Positions 1 through 8,312 of a DNA stretch of 64,000 nucleotides are shown here, one piece after another. Numbering within the stretch: the first letter of the stretch is position 1; each line of letters starts with the position of its first letter. The notes below the pieces were generated by a model that worked only from the letters and a program-made list of their open reading frames with translations, searched no databases and was not told the DNA's origin. The position numbers were made by a program, and so were the translations under genes. This stretch comes from Alteromonas sp. LMIT006 (GTDB taxonomy: Bacteria > Pseudomonadota > Gammaproteobacteria > Enterobacterales > Alteromonadaceae). Location: contig NZ_CP101291.1 of assembly GCF_024300645.1 (NCBI RefSeq), positions 1,612,001 through 1,676,000 on the forward strand, given 5' to 3'.

Positions 1-324
1 GAAAGTCATTTTGCCCACTATCCTCCAGGGGCGTTCTACAAGCGCCATTATGATGCGTTTCACGGTCAAGCCAATCGAATCTTGTCTATAGTAGTCTATC
101 TCAACCCACACTGGCCATTAGCTGCAGGAGGCGAACTGGTCTTATATCGAGATGATCGGGATGTTGAGGGGATTAAAGTGACGCCAGCTCTGGGTACGAT
201 TGTCACTTTTTTAAGTGAAGAGTTTCCCCATGAGGTCTTACCGGCGACTCAAGACCGCTATTCTATCGCCGGCTGGTTCCGCTTGAATACTTCCATTAAT
301 AATCAAATTGACCCGTCCCGATGA
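1..324 (+). CDS. 2OG-Fe(II) oxygenase, prolyl 4-hydroxylase type (3' part)
   Basis: The reading frame is open from base 1, so the start lies outside the window; 107 codons are visible. The fragment holds the core of a 2-oxoglutarate/Fe(II) dioxygenase fold. An HxD pair lies in RHYDAF (codons 16-21) and a distal His in FPHEVLPA. An Arg in the downstream RYSIAGWFR strand would bind the 2-oxoglutarate carboxylate. This order (H-x-D, then H, then R) is that of the P4Hc/2OG-FeII_Oxy_3 family, which hydroxylates prolines or other protein side chains. The substrate cannot be told. A TTG at 82 could be read as a start but lies downstream of the HxD motif, so the upstream part must belong to the gene. 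Confidence 0.8.
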   Translation, partial: ESHFAHYPPGAFYKRHYDAFHGQANRILSIVVYLNPHWPLAAGGELVLYRDDRDVEGIKVTPALGTIVTFLSEEFPHEVLPATQDRYSIAGWFRLNTSINNQIDPSR

Positions 325-498
325 TGCTTTATGCGGCATAATTGAGTCCACACTCAGTCCTTCTGCGCATAGTCATATCGGTAATTTGGATCTATGACTA
401 ACTAACCATTTGGTTGGCGATAGATAGAATTCCATTGCAATCCTTGTAGCGGTTCGTTATTCTCCGCCTCCTCATTCATTACAGTTGAATAATCATCC

Positions 499-777
499 AT
501 GAACATTAATAAATATTTTGAAGACAACGTTATCTCGATTGGTTTTGATGCACCAGAAGGGCATGTCAGCTCTGGCGTGATGAGTCCTGGTGAGTATGCA
601 TTTGGTACCAGCCAAAAAGAACGCATGGTCGTCGTACACGGTGCATTAGAAGTGCGCCTTCCAAATACAACTGAGTGGCAAGTGTTTGCCGCGGGGACCG
701 AATTTAATGTGGATGCCAATGTGACGTTCGATGTGAAGGTCGCAGAGCCAACGGCGTATCTTTGTTACTATAGTTAA
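499..777 (+). CDS. ppnP: Pyrimidine/purine nucleoside phosphorylase PpnP (YaiE family)
   Basis: A 92-residue single-domain cupin of the DUF1255/PpnP family. It resembles E. coli YaiE along its whole length, with shared motifs SIGFDAPEG, GEYAFGTS, GALEVRLPNTTEWQVF and a VAEPTAYLCYY end. PpnP homodimers cleave several purine and pyrimidine nucleosides with phosphate, giving the base and ribose 1-phosphate in cytosolic salvage. Length matches the family (about 94). It stands alone between the oxygenase fragment and the convergent dgcA gene. Confidence 0.9.
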   Translation: MNINKYFEDNVISIGFDAPEGHVSSGVMSPGEYAFGTSQKERMVVVHGALEVRLPNTTEWQVFAAGTEFNVDANVTFDVKVAEPTAYLCYYS

Positions 778-791
778 TCTTAGCAAAAGCG

Positions 792-1775
792 CTATGTATA
801 AAAATCACTGCCCTTGATTTGAAAATATGGCGCGCTATCTTCGGCCAATAAAGCGGGTCCGTCTAAATCGATAACCGATGCATAAGTACTGAGCAACACA
901 CTTGGCGCCATCGCCAAGGAGGTGCCAACCATACAGCCCAGCATGATGATTTTTTCAAGTGTTTGGCAGGTATGTACCATCTTTATTGCTTCACTTAATC
1001 CACCTGATTTGTCTAATTTGATATTAAACGCTTGATACAAATGGGCTAAACGCTTGATATCTTCATGCGTATGGCACGACTCATCGGCGCAAATGGGGAT
1101 TGAGCCAGCGTAATGCACCAGTTGCTCATCCATTCCTGCGGGGATGGGTTGTTCAATTAACGCGATGGGCAATGACTCAAGTTCCTGGATCACTTCATTG
1201 AGTAACTCAATAGACCAGGCTTCGTTGGCATCAATGACGAGCGTGGATTGGGGGGATATTTGGTGAATTTGGGTTATTTTGGCCACGATGTCATGTGCAT
1301 CGAGTTTGACTTTGAGCCATTTGGGCTGGCCTAACGCTTGAGTTTCCTGCGTCATCACGTCAATGCTATCAACGCTGATCGTACGGCAAGTTTGGATGCA
1401 ATCTGGATAAACAAAGGGCTTAGGAAGACGCTCGACAAGTGGGGGAAGTTTGGTCAAAGGACATTGTTCTGTTTCGGCCCACAATGCCCACAGAGCACAA
1501 TTGACTGCGTTTTTAGCCGCGCCAGGTGGGAGCATTTTATCTAATACCACAAACGCATCAGTGATGTTAGCCGGTAATTGAAGAGATTGGATTTGCTCAA
1601 TGACCGATGACTGGGTTTCGTTGTAGCGCGAATAGGGGACGCATTCCCCGCGACCGGTTGCCTTACCCAATCTCAATTCCACCTCCACAACATCGGCATG
1701 ATGTTTCGTTGCGCGTGAAATTTTAAAGGCGCGCTTTAAGGGATATTGTCGAGGATGGGGGCTGATTGCGATCAT
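792..1775 (-). CDS. dgcA: Enolase-superfamily racemase/epimerase, probable N-acetyl-D-glutamate racemase DgcA
   Basis: A 327-residue member of the muconate-lactonizing/dipeptide-epimerase branch of the enolase superfamily. Visible catalytic features are the KxK motif (K155-K157 in KVKLD), metal ligands D182 (IDANEAW), E208 (IEQP) and D231 (ADESC), and the second base Lys in NIKLDKSGG (K253/K256). By itself it would be called L-Ala-D/L-Glu epimerase (YcjG/YkfB). Its start overlaps the stop of the preceding dgcN by ATGA, so the two are translationally coupled. In the D-glutamate catabolic pathway described in marine proteobacteria, DgcN acetylates D-Glu and DgcA racemises N-acetyl-D-Glu to the L form. 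The context therefore favours DgcA; dipeptide epimerase activity remains the alternative. Confidence 0.75.
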   Translation of the reverse strand: MIAISPHPRQYPLKRAFKISRATKHHADVVEVELRLGKATGRGECVPYSRYNETQSSVIEQIQSLQLPANITDAFVVLDKMLPPGAAKNAVNCALWALWAETEQCPLTKLPPLVERLPKPFVYPDCIQTCRTISVDSIDVMTQETQALGQPKWLKVKLDAHDIVAKITQIHQISPQSTLVIDANEAWSIELLNEVIQELESLPIALIEQPIPAGMDEQLVHYAGSIPICADESCHTHEDIKRLAHLYQAFNIKLDKSGGLSEAIKMVHTCQTLEKIIMLGCMVGTSLAMAPSVLLSTYASVIDLDGPALLAEDSAPYFQIKGSDFYT

Positions 1776-2767
1776 AATTGATCAATGATCGGCGCAACGC
1801 CATGTCGTACCGGATCAACACATGGTAATCCCGTTTCATCCGAATAGGCTTGGCACGCTTGTAAAGCCGTCTGCTCATCCACCGCAGAAGTATTTAAACA
1901 AATACCAGCGACACGACAATTGGGATTGGTACGTCTGGCGTGTAATAAATTAACGTCGATGGTCTCAGTGATACTCGGTAGTGCATAATCAGGCAACCCG
2001 CGCACGTGAGTGCGACCTAATGCATGGCATACCACGATGGCATCGGGCTGCGCACCGTGTATTAAACCAATAGTGACGCCAGCAAAAGCCGGTTGAAATA
2101 ACGACCCTTGTCCTTCAATGACATCCCAATGTGCTGGATCATTATCCGGAGTCAGCGCTTCAATGGCACCTGAGATAAAATCCGCCACGACACAGTCTAC
2201 GGCAACGCCTTCTCCGGCAATCAATATCCCGCATTGGCCTGTAGCACGAAACGTGGCTGGCTGGCCTCGGGCTTCGAGCTCTTTGTGTAAGGCGAGGGTA
2301 GAATACATCTTGCCAACAGAGCAATCTGTGCCCACCGTTAACAAGCGTTTCCCGGTGCGTTTTGCGCCATTTCCTGTGTGATAGCGAGTCGTAGGATGGC
2401 GTATATCTTGAAGCGCAACGTGATATTGAGCCGCAGCATTAGATAGCTCGGCTTGATCGCTGAGTTTATCATGCAAACCATTGACAATATTCATGCCTAG
2501 CGCCATGGCTTCTTGAATGATCGCAAAATGCTCAGGGTCAATGTGCCCACCGGCATTGTTAAACCCCAATACAAACGTTTTTGCACCGGCCTTAGCTGCT
2601 TCTTCAAGCGAGAGTGACTGCAATCCTGTTGAAACGGTACAGTCTGGGCCTTTGATTTCACCCACGCAGAGTTCTGGGCGCCAATAAGCAATACTGGCGG
2701 CCATTTTGAGGCCAAGGATATCGGTTGCGTTGCCAAGGTAAACAGCATATGGGGGAGTAAGTTGCAT
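1772..2767 (-). CDS. dgcN: D-glutamate N-acetyltransferase DgcN (DUF1611 family)
   Basis: A 331-residue DUF1611 protein. The N-terminal half is Rossmann-like (AVYLGNATD, FVLGFNNAGG). The C-terminal half is a P-loop-type domain with GTDCSVGK at about 146-153, and further conserved stretches are IEGQGSL and VCHALGRTHVRG. The frame stays open upstream to 2854, but that extension is not family-like; ATG at 2767 gives the usual N-terminus MQLTPPYAVYLG. DgcN family members acetylate D-glutamate as the first step of a D-Glu to L-Glu route. The gene overlaps dgcA by 4 bp (ATGA), supporting one transcript and one pathway. No dgcR-type regulator is visible next to it. The pathway assignment is from family and neighbourhood, not from a measured activity. 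Confidence 0.78.
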   Translation of the reverse strand: MQLTPPYAVYLGNATDILGLKMAASIAYWRPELCVGEIKGPDCTVSTGLQSLSLEEAAKAGAKTFVLGFNNAGGHIDPEHFAIIQEAMALGMNIVNGLHDKLSDQAELSNAAAQYHVALQDIRHPTTRYHTGNGAKRTGKRLLTVGTDCSVGKMYSTLALHKELEARGQPATFRATGQCGILIAGEGVAVDCVVADFISGAIEALTPDNDPAHWDVIEGQGSLFQPAFAGVTIGLIHGAQPDAIVVCHALGRTHVRGLPDYALPSITETIDVNLLHARRTNPNCRVAGICLNTSAVDEQTALQACQAYSDETGLPCVDPVRHGVAPIIDQL

Positions 2768-2837
2768 GATAAAAGACGTTATTAACTTGTGATGAATGCA
2801 ATGTATTTTATCTATGCTGAGATGTAAATAGGATAAT

Positions 2838-2869
2838 GGATAAAAGCTCTGCAATGCAGAGCTTTATCC
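2838..2869 (-). terminator. Hairpin terminator behind the RND efflux operon
   Basis: A near-perfect inverted repeat with a 14-15 bp stem (core AAAGCTCTGC / GCAGAGCTTT), one bulged A and an AAT loop. It lies just past the stop of the RND permease on the minus strand and is followed on that strand by a T-rich stretch. It also sits between this operon and dgcN, separating the two minus-strand units. Confidence 0.7.
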
Positions 2870-2884
2870 GTTCATTTCATCCGT

Positions 2885-5800
2885 TCAAATCACCTTAGGC
2901 TTGGTGTTTTTACCGAATCCAGAAGGGCTAGTGACTATTCGGTATACCCACTTAAACGGTTTGTTCAAGTCTTGCAAAATCAAATACAAACACGGTACGA
3001 GCACCAAGGTGACTAGGGTGGCATACATTACAGCGAAGCCTAGTCCGACGGCCATAGGGATCACGAAGGAGGCTTGTAAGCTGGTTTCGAACATGATGGG
3101 CAAGACTCCACAGAACGTCGTGATTGAGGTCAGCGTAATGGCACGGAAGCGCGCACAGCCTGCCTCTACGACGGCTTCTTTGATGGCCGTGCCTTGTCTG
3201 CGACGTTGATTAATGAAATCCGTCATGACCAAGGAGTCATTGATCACAACCCCTGCAGCGGCGATCAGACCAAACGTCGACATCATGGACAAATCCAATC
3301 CTAATAAGAAATGGCCCCATATCGCCCCAGTCATCGAAAACGGGATCACCGACATGATGATCAGAGGTTGCCCATAACTTTTGAGCGGTACGGCGAGTAA
3401 GATATAGACCAATATCATCCCGGCAACAAAAAACATGATCTGTTCGTTTTGTTGCGCTTGTTGCTCTTCGATGCTGCCACCAAGTTCGGTACGGACGTTA
3501 GGGAATCGCTCGAAAAGCTGAGGCAATAACTCATCTTTGATTTGTTTCACCACTTCATTAGGTTCGACTTGTTCCTCATCAATCGCGCCCCAAACATATA
3601 CAGAACGGTAGCCTGATTCACGACGAATATACGATACGCCTTCGGTTTCTATGAGTTCCACCACATCGCCGAGCATCACTTCTCCGCCACGCGGGGTTGT
3701 GATCAAAGTGTATTTAAGATCGGAGAAGCGTTCACGCGTGAGTTGTGGATAGCGCACCATGACTTTGACTTCTTCGCCGTTGCGAATGATCCGTTGCGCT
3801 TCTCCGCCATAGAAGCTTAAGCCCACTTGGCGAGCAATGCTCGACAGATCTAAACCCAGTTGCTCAGCCACAGGCAACAACCGCATTTGGATTTCTTTGT
3901 TGGCAGGATCAATAGTTGAGCTGATATCGAACAAGCCTTTTTGCTGTTGCAATAGCTCGATAAAGTAACGACCTGCGGCATTGAGAGTAGGGATATCTGC
4001 ACCATATATAGCGTATCCAAATTCACCATCCTGACCGCCGCCATTGACGTCATCTTGAATACTCAATGATTTCATGCCAGCAATTTCGGGCATGGCTTCT
4101 CGCCAGCGACGCGCCAGTTCAAAAGTGTCAATTGGGCGCAGCTCTTCATCGACCAGTGGGATCACTAAGCGACCATCGGTACGTCCTTGATTAAACGCGA
4201 GTAAATCACGGATCATCTTTTGTCCGTACTCTTTTTCGATTTGAGTATCGACGTCTAACACGACTTGCTCAATGGTTTTGATGGCATTCACTGTCGTGGC
4301 ATCTGAAACGGTCTCACTCATCTCAATGCGGATCGAGGGAAAATCATGTGGCACCTTGGGGTTCGGTACCATACGCACATAGTTGGCTTGAACCAGGCCA
4401 AAGCTGATCAGCAAAATCGCGGTAAACGCCGCAAACACCGACCAGCGCCAATGCGTACAACGCTCAATAAAACGCTTGTATTTACCATTAATGAAACCAA
4501 AGTACACGCCATTAAATTTGTGGCGCCAGCTGGTTTCTTTGAGTGGTTTGAAGTGGGTGTGTGCAATATGCGCCGGCAAAATCAATTTCGACTCAATCAA
4601 ACTAAAGGCCAAACATAAGATCACTACGACAGCAATATTAAAGAAGAACGCGCCTTCTGGGCCGGACGACATAACAAACGGCGCAAACACCGCCATCGTC
4701 GTTAACACCCCAAATGTGGCCGGGGTCGCCACGCGTTTGGCACCACGCACAACCGTATTCACACCGCCGCCGTCTTGTTCAATTTCAGTGTAGGCGGATT
4801 CTCCTATGACGATGGCATCATCGACCACAATTCCCAGCACCATGATGAACGCAAATAACGATAAAATATTAATGGTGACACCAAACACCGGCATCATCAT
4901 GGCTGCGCCTAAGAAACAGACTGGTAAGCCGACCATGACCCAAAAGGCGAGTTTAAAGCGCAAAAACAAGGTGAGCATTAACGCAACCAGAATTGCCCCT
5001 TGCACCAAGTTTCCTAACATCATGTCCAGTCGCGCATTGAGATAATAGGTCATGTCTACAAGGATCTTGATTTGCATGCCTGAGGGGAGTTCTGAGTTTT
5101 TCTTTTCGATATACGCTTTGACGCTTTCTGCGACTGGGATCGTATCTTGGGTTTTGGTGGCTTTAACCGACATAAAAATTGCATTATCACCCGAGTAGCT
5201 AAAATAGCGCTCGCCTTCGGTGAAGCCATCTTTGATGGTGGCGACTTCTTTGAGTAGCACTCGACCCCCATTATGGCCGATCACCACTGGGATGTTGCGA
5301 AACTCTTCGCCGTTGTACATTTGTTCTTCAACTCGAACGGCGATGGTGCCGCCGTCGGTGCGAACTTGACCAGCTGAGAAGTTCGCAGAATAGCGTCGTA
5401 CTGCATTTAAGACATCATTAATGGTTAGATTGTACTGACGCAAAGTATCCGGTAAAACTTCAATGGCAATTTCATCTTGCGGTGCACTGACGCTGGCAAG
5501 GGACACATTCTGCAGTTGCAGAAGTTCGTTTTCGATTTGCAAAGCAACGGGTTTGAGTTTTTCTAATGGATAATCACCCACTAAAGACATCTCAATCACG
5601 TCTTGCTGGAACTCGGCTTGGGTCACCTGAATCGGCTCCATATCTGCCGGAAAGGTACCGATACTGTCAACCCGAGTACGGATTTTGTCTAACACCACAT
5701 TGATGTCTTCACCCTCGCGAATGCGTAAGCTGATGCGGCCACCGTTGCGAAACGAGCGTGAAATACTTTGTTTGACTTCGGTAATATCTTTAATCGCTTC

Positions 5801-6061
5801 TTCGATTTTGATTAAAATACTTTCTTCAATTTCACGAGGAGCCGCGCCTGGATAGGTGGCTTGAATGTTGATCCAGTTAATTTCGATGTTCGGAAACATC
5901 TGGCGTTGAATGGTGTTGTAACTGACTAAGCCCATAACAATGATAAACACCATCATCAAATTGGCAGCCACTGGATTGTTGGCAAAAAAGGCTATTAAAC
6001 CGGTTTCTTTTTGGTATACCGGCTCTGAGGCTTGGGTGGGTGAATTAGGTAAATCGCTCAT
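2885..6061 (-). CDS. RND efflux permease (AcrB/HAE1-type)
   Basis: A 1058-residue inner-membrane pump of the resistance-nodulation-division family. The N-terminal helix starts at about 30 (NPVAANLMMVFIIVMG). Two large periplasmic loops follow, then the TM4 Asp pair (D414-D415 in VVDDAIVIGE) that carries protons in AcrB. In the TM10 region the sequence is GVVINDSLVMTDF, where AcrB has the relay Lys in AKNAI. This Asn-Asp version is seen in a subfamily of uncharacterised HAE-type pumps. Length is typical (1020-1060). The adaptor gene lies 9 bp upstream in the same operon; no outer-membrane factor is present, so a TolC-like partner encoded elsewhere is expected. The exported substrate is unknown. 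Confidence 0.88.
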   Translation of the reverse strand: MSDLPNSPTQASEPVYQKETGLIAFFANNPVAANLMMVFIIVMGLVSYNTIQRQMFPNIEINWINIQATYPGAAPREIEESILIKIEEAIKDITEVKQSISRSFRNGGRISLRIREGEDINVVLDKIRTRVDSIGTFPADMEPIQVTQAEFQQDVIEMSLVGDYPLEKLKPVALQIENELLQLQNVSLASVSAPQDEIAIEVLPDTLRQYNLTINDVLNAVRRYSANFSAGQVRTDGGTIAVRVEEQMYNGEEFRNIPVVIGHNGGRVLLKEVATIKDGFTEGERYFSYSGDNAIFMSVKATKTQDTIPVAESVKAYIEKKNSELPSGMQIKILVDMTYYLNARLDMMLGNLVQGAILVALMLTLFLRFKLAFWVMVGLPVCFLGAAMMMPVFGVTINILSLFAFIMVLGIVVDDAIVIGESAYTEIEQDGGGVNTVVRGAKRVATPATFGVLTTMAVFAPFVMSSGPEGAFFFNIAVVVILCLAFSLIESKLILPAHIAHTHFKPLKETSWRHKFNGVYFGFINGKYKRFIERCTHWRWSVFAAFTAILLISFGLVQANYVRMVPNPKVPHDFPSIRIEMSETVSDATTVNAIKTIEQVVLDVDTQIEKEYGQKMIRDLLAFNQGRTDGRLVIPLVDEELRPIDTFELARRWREAMPEIAGMKSLSIQDDVNGGGQDGEFGYAIYGADIPTLNAAGRYFIELLQQQKGLFDISSTIDPANKEIQMRLLPVAEQLGLDLSSIARQVGLSFYGGEAQRIIRNGEEVKVMVRYPQLTRERFSDLKYTLITTPRGGEVMLGDVVELIETEGVSYIRRESGYRSVYVWGAIDEEQVEPNEVVKQIKDELLPQLFERFPNVRTELGGSIEEQQAQQNEQIMFFVAGMILVYILLAVPLKSYGQPLIIMSVIPFSMTGAIWGHFLLGLDLSMMSTFGLIAAAGVVINDSLVMTDFINQRRRQGTAIKEAVVEAGCARFRAITLTSITTFCGVLPIMFETSLQASFVIPMAVGLGFAVMYATLVTLVLVPCLYLILQDLNKPFKWVYRIVTSPSGFGKNTKPKVI

Positions 6062-6070
6062 GAGAACTCC

Positions 6071-7291
6071 TTACTCACTTTGACTATCAGACGCGGTTGG
6101 GGTGGCCACGACTTCATTTTTGTCATTGGTGATCTTGACTTCCATCCCATCGAGTGGGTACTCAGGCAAGGTCATGACGACTTTATCATTTGGCTCTAGG
6201 CCGGAATCAATGTAAAAATACTTGCCTTCTTCACGCAACACGGTTACGTTTTTGATGCGTAATTTGTTCTCGTTATCCACCACCCAAACACGGCGATTAT
6301 TGACTAACGTTTGCGGCAGTTTATACACATTTTCAATCGTAATACCCTTGAATTGCACATCGACGAAGGTACCGAATTTAAGTGGCTCAGCATCGCTTAT
6401 TAGCCCGTATGGATCATTGATTTCGACCACTAACTGACTCATGCGTGTGTTGCTATCAACGATCCCCAAATCCCGGGTTATACTGCCTTTGCGAGTGGTT
6501 TTATCAATGTTTCTCGCATGCAAAGTGGCATTCGCACCAACGATATTGTCTGGTAAAAATACCGCATCAAATCCCGCTACTGGAAACACCAATTCAGCGG
6601 TTTCAATGTTATTTAAGCGCGCGACTTCAATGCCGCGATTCACAAACTGACCGACGCCAATATTGCGCATGATGATCAAGGCATCATATGGTGCTCTCAC
6701 CGTGGTGTCATTGAGATCGCGTTGCGCTAACTTGAGACGAGCTTGCGCGGATTTAACCGCAGCTTGGGCACTTAATAACTGAGGTTTGCGCAAATACAAA
6801 TCAGTGACGTTGACTTTGGGCAAGTTCTTCGCTTCGCGTTTGGCGACATTAGCGCGAGCCTGCTCTTCGATCAAAGCGGCTTGGGCGCGGGATAGTTCTG
6901 ATTCCGCTTGCCATACAGCGGCTTCATAAGCGTCTTTTTCGATGGTAAACAATACATCACCGCGCTTAACCAATCCGCCTGCAACAAAATTAGGATGCAA
7001 GCTCTCGACTTCACCAGACACCTGCGCCGAGAGAGCGGTGGATTCTTTGGGCTTGATTTCGCCGTTGCCACTGATAATAACCGTGTGGTCGGTCGGCTGG
7101 ATCGCTTGATAGCTAATGTTGGGACGTGTATCGACGGGCTTTTTTTCTTCGCTGTCTTGTGCGGTCGCTTTGATCCCTAACATACCCGCAATGCCAACCA
7201 CGAGAATCGCAATGGGCATGCCGATTTTGATAAGTAAACTCTTGCGAGTGCCGTTTGCAGATGTCTGTGAAGATGCGTTCGAGATGGACAT
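6071..7291 (-). CDS. RND efflux periplasmic adaptor (membrane fusion protein)
   Basis: A 406-residue HlyD/AcrA-type adaptor. A single N-terminal anchor (about 20-45, PIAILVVGIAGMLGI) is not followed by a lipobox. A barrel-sandwich/lipoyl half follows (SGEVESLHPNFVAGGLVKRGDVLF), then an alpha-hairpin rich in Ala, Gln and Glu (about 125-190), the second lipoyl half (TTVRAPYDALI) and a beta-barrel. The C-terminus is Ser/Glu-rich. It links the inner-membrane RND pump to an outer-membrane channel. It is the promoter-proximal gene of the two-gene operon and diverges from the DUF2202 lipoprotein gene; no regulator gene is adjacent. Confidence 0.87.
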   Translation of the reverse strand: MSISNASSQTSANGTRKSLLIKIGMPIAILVVGIAGMLGIKATAQDSEEKKPVDTRPNISYQAIQPTDHTVIISGNGEIKPKESTALSAQVSGEVESLHPNFVAGGLVKRGDVLFTIEKDAYEAAVWQAESELSRAQAALIEEQARANVAKREAKNLPKVNVTDLYLRKPQLLSAQAAVKSAQARLKLAQRDLNDTTVRAPYDALIIMRNIGVGQFVNRGIEVARLNNIETAELVFPVAGFDAVFLPDNIVGANATLHARNIDKTTRKGSITRDLGIVDSNTRMSQLVVEINDPYGLISDAEPLKFGTFVDVQFKGITIENVYKLPQTLVNNRRVWVVDNENKLRIKNVTVLREEGKYFYIDSGLEPNDKVVMTLPEYPLDGMEVKITNDKNEVVATPTASDSQSE

Positions 7292-7548
7292 GTGTTTACC
7301 TTAAAAATTTTGACAGGATAAGCATAACTGAACTAATTGTCAGTTTGTGTCAGCAAATGTAACAATCTGTTCGATCCTCACGTCATATTTGACATAGCAA
7401 GTGCCAGATATGGCATAACTGCATGGGATGATTTTTATCATTACATTAACTTCATTTATATCAATCACTTACGGTTAACTATTTTATGGCATATAGATTG
7501 CTATTGTTATCATGTTACAAAGCAATTATGTCAAAATCGGAGAAAAAA

Positions 7549-8235
7549 ATGAAATGTAGAATGATGTTCTTATTAGGTGCCATGACATCGCTCATCAATT
7601 GTGGTGGGAATCATAACACGGTCCCAACGCCGTTGGCTTCAACCAATCAAAATCAAAGCCAACAAACCGCCAACACGAACCCATTGTCAGCTCAACTTTC
7701 GCAACTGCCCTTAGGGACACTTTCTCCACTTGAGACAGAGGGGTTAGTGCTGATGAGAGAAGAGGAAAAACTCGCGCACGATGTATACCTGTCGTTATTC
7801 GAACTATATGGTACACCTATTTTTAAAAATATCGGTGACAGTGAACAAACGCATACCGATGCGGTGGCACAATTGCTGATTCGGTACGGCATTGACGATC
7901 CTGTACAAAACACGGCAATCGGTGCCTTTACCAATGATGAATTTACGTATTTATACAATGGATTTGTGCAATCGGGTGATGTATCCGAATTAGAGGCTTT
8001 GTATGTTGGTATAGAAATCGAAGAATTGGATATTTATGATATTGACCGGCTGAGTCAGGATGTGTATGACAATGATGATATCTTATTGGTATATAGCAAT
8101 TTGATAAAAGGGTCCAGAAATCATCTGCGAGCTTTTTACAAACAAATTCAAAACAACCAAGGCAGCTACACACCGAAATACATTTCACAGTCATTATTTG
8201 ATGAAATCGTTAATTCACCGGTTGAAAAAAATTAG
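7549..8235 (+). CDS. DUF2202 ferritin-like lipoprotein
   Basis: A 228-residue secreted protein. The chosen ATG at 7549 has a GGAG ribosome site 6 bp upstream and opens a short lipoprotein signal (M-K-C-R, hydrophobic stretch, lipobox LINC with Cys18). The frame continues further upstream to 7486, but that would bury the signal peptide. A Gln/Asn/Thr-rich linker leads to a DUF2202 domain from about residue 60 (EGLVLMREEEKLAHDVYLSL, SEQTHTDAV, KGSRNHLRAF). The spaced Glu/His residues resemble a ferritin-like four-helix diiron site. The function of DUF2202 is not established. The gene diverges from the efflux operon across about 250 bp, which holds the near direct repeats TGTCAG-TTTG-TGTCAG but no clear operator. 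Confidence 0.8.
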   Translation: MKCRMMFLLGAMTSLINCGGNHNTVPTPLASTNQNQSQQTANTNPLSAQLSQLPLGTLSPLETEGLVLMREEEKLAHDVYLSLFELYGTPIFKNIGDSEQTHTDAVAQLLIRYGIDDPVQNTAIGAFTNDEFTYLYNGFVQSGDVSELEALYVGIEIEELDIYDIDRLSQDVYDNDDILLVYSNLIKGSRNHLRAFYKQIQNNQGSYTPKYISQSLFDEIVNSPVEKN

Positions 8236-8266
8236 ACTTGTGTGCGTAGTCCATCCCCAGTAAACA

Positions 8267-8285
8267 AGGCAGCGAAGCGCTGCCT
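8267..8285. terminator. Short hairpin between convergent genes
   Basis: An 8-bp perfect stem AGGCAGCG / CGCTGCCT with a 3-nt loop lies between the stop of the DUF2202 gene and the stop of asnS. The minus-strand side is followed by TTGTTTACT, so it best fits termination of asnS; it may serve both directions. Confidence 0.55.
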
Positions 8286-8312
8286 GATTACGTCGAGTAG
8301 GACTGAGTCGAA

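Noticed and set aside
2768-2854. A 29-residue N-terminal extension of dgcN
   Set aside because: It does not look like family sequence and would run into the terminator region; the ATG at 2767 gives the standard N-terminus.
4346-5045. Several open frames antisense to the RND permease gene
   Set aside because: They are compositional shadows of a clear family gene, with no ribosome sites or recognisable domains.
7292-7548. A Fur-like box (ATGAT-TTTT-ATCAT) upstream of the DUF2202 gene
   Set aside because: Arms are only 5 bp in AT-rich DNA and do not match the 19-bp Fur consensus well enough.
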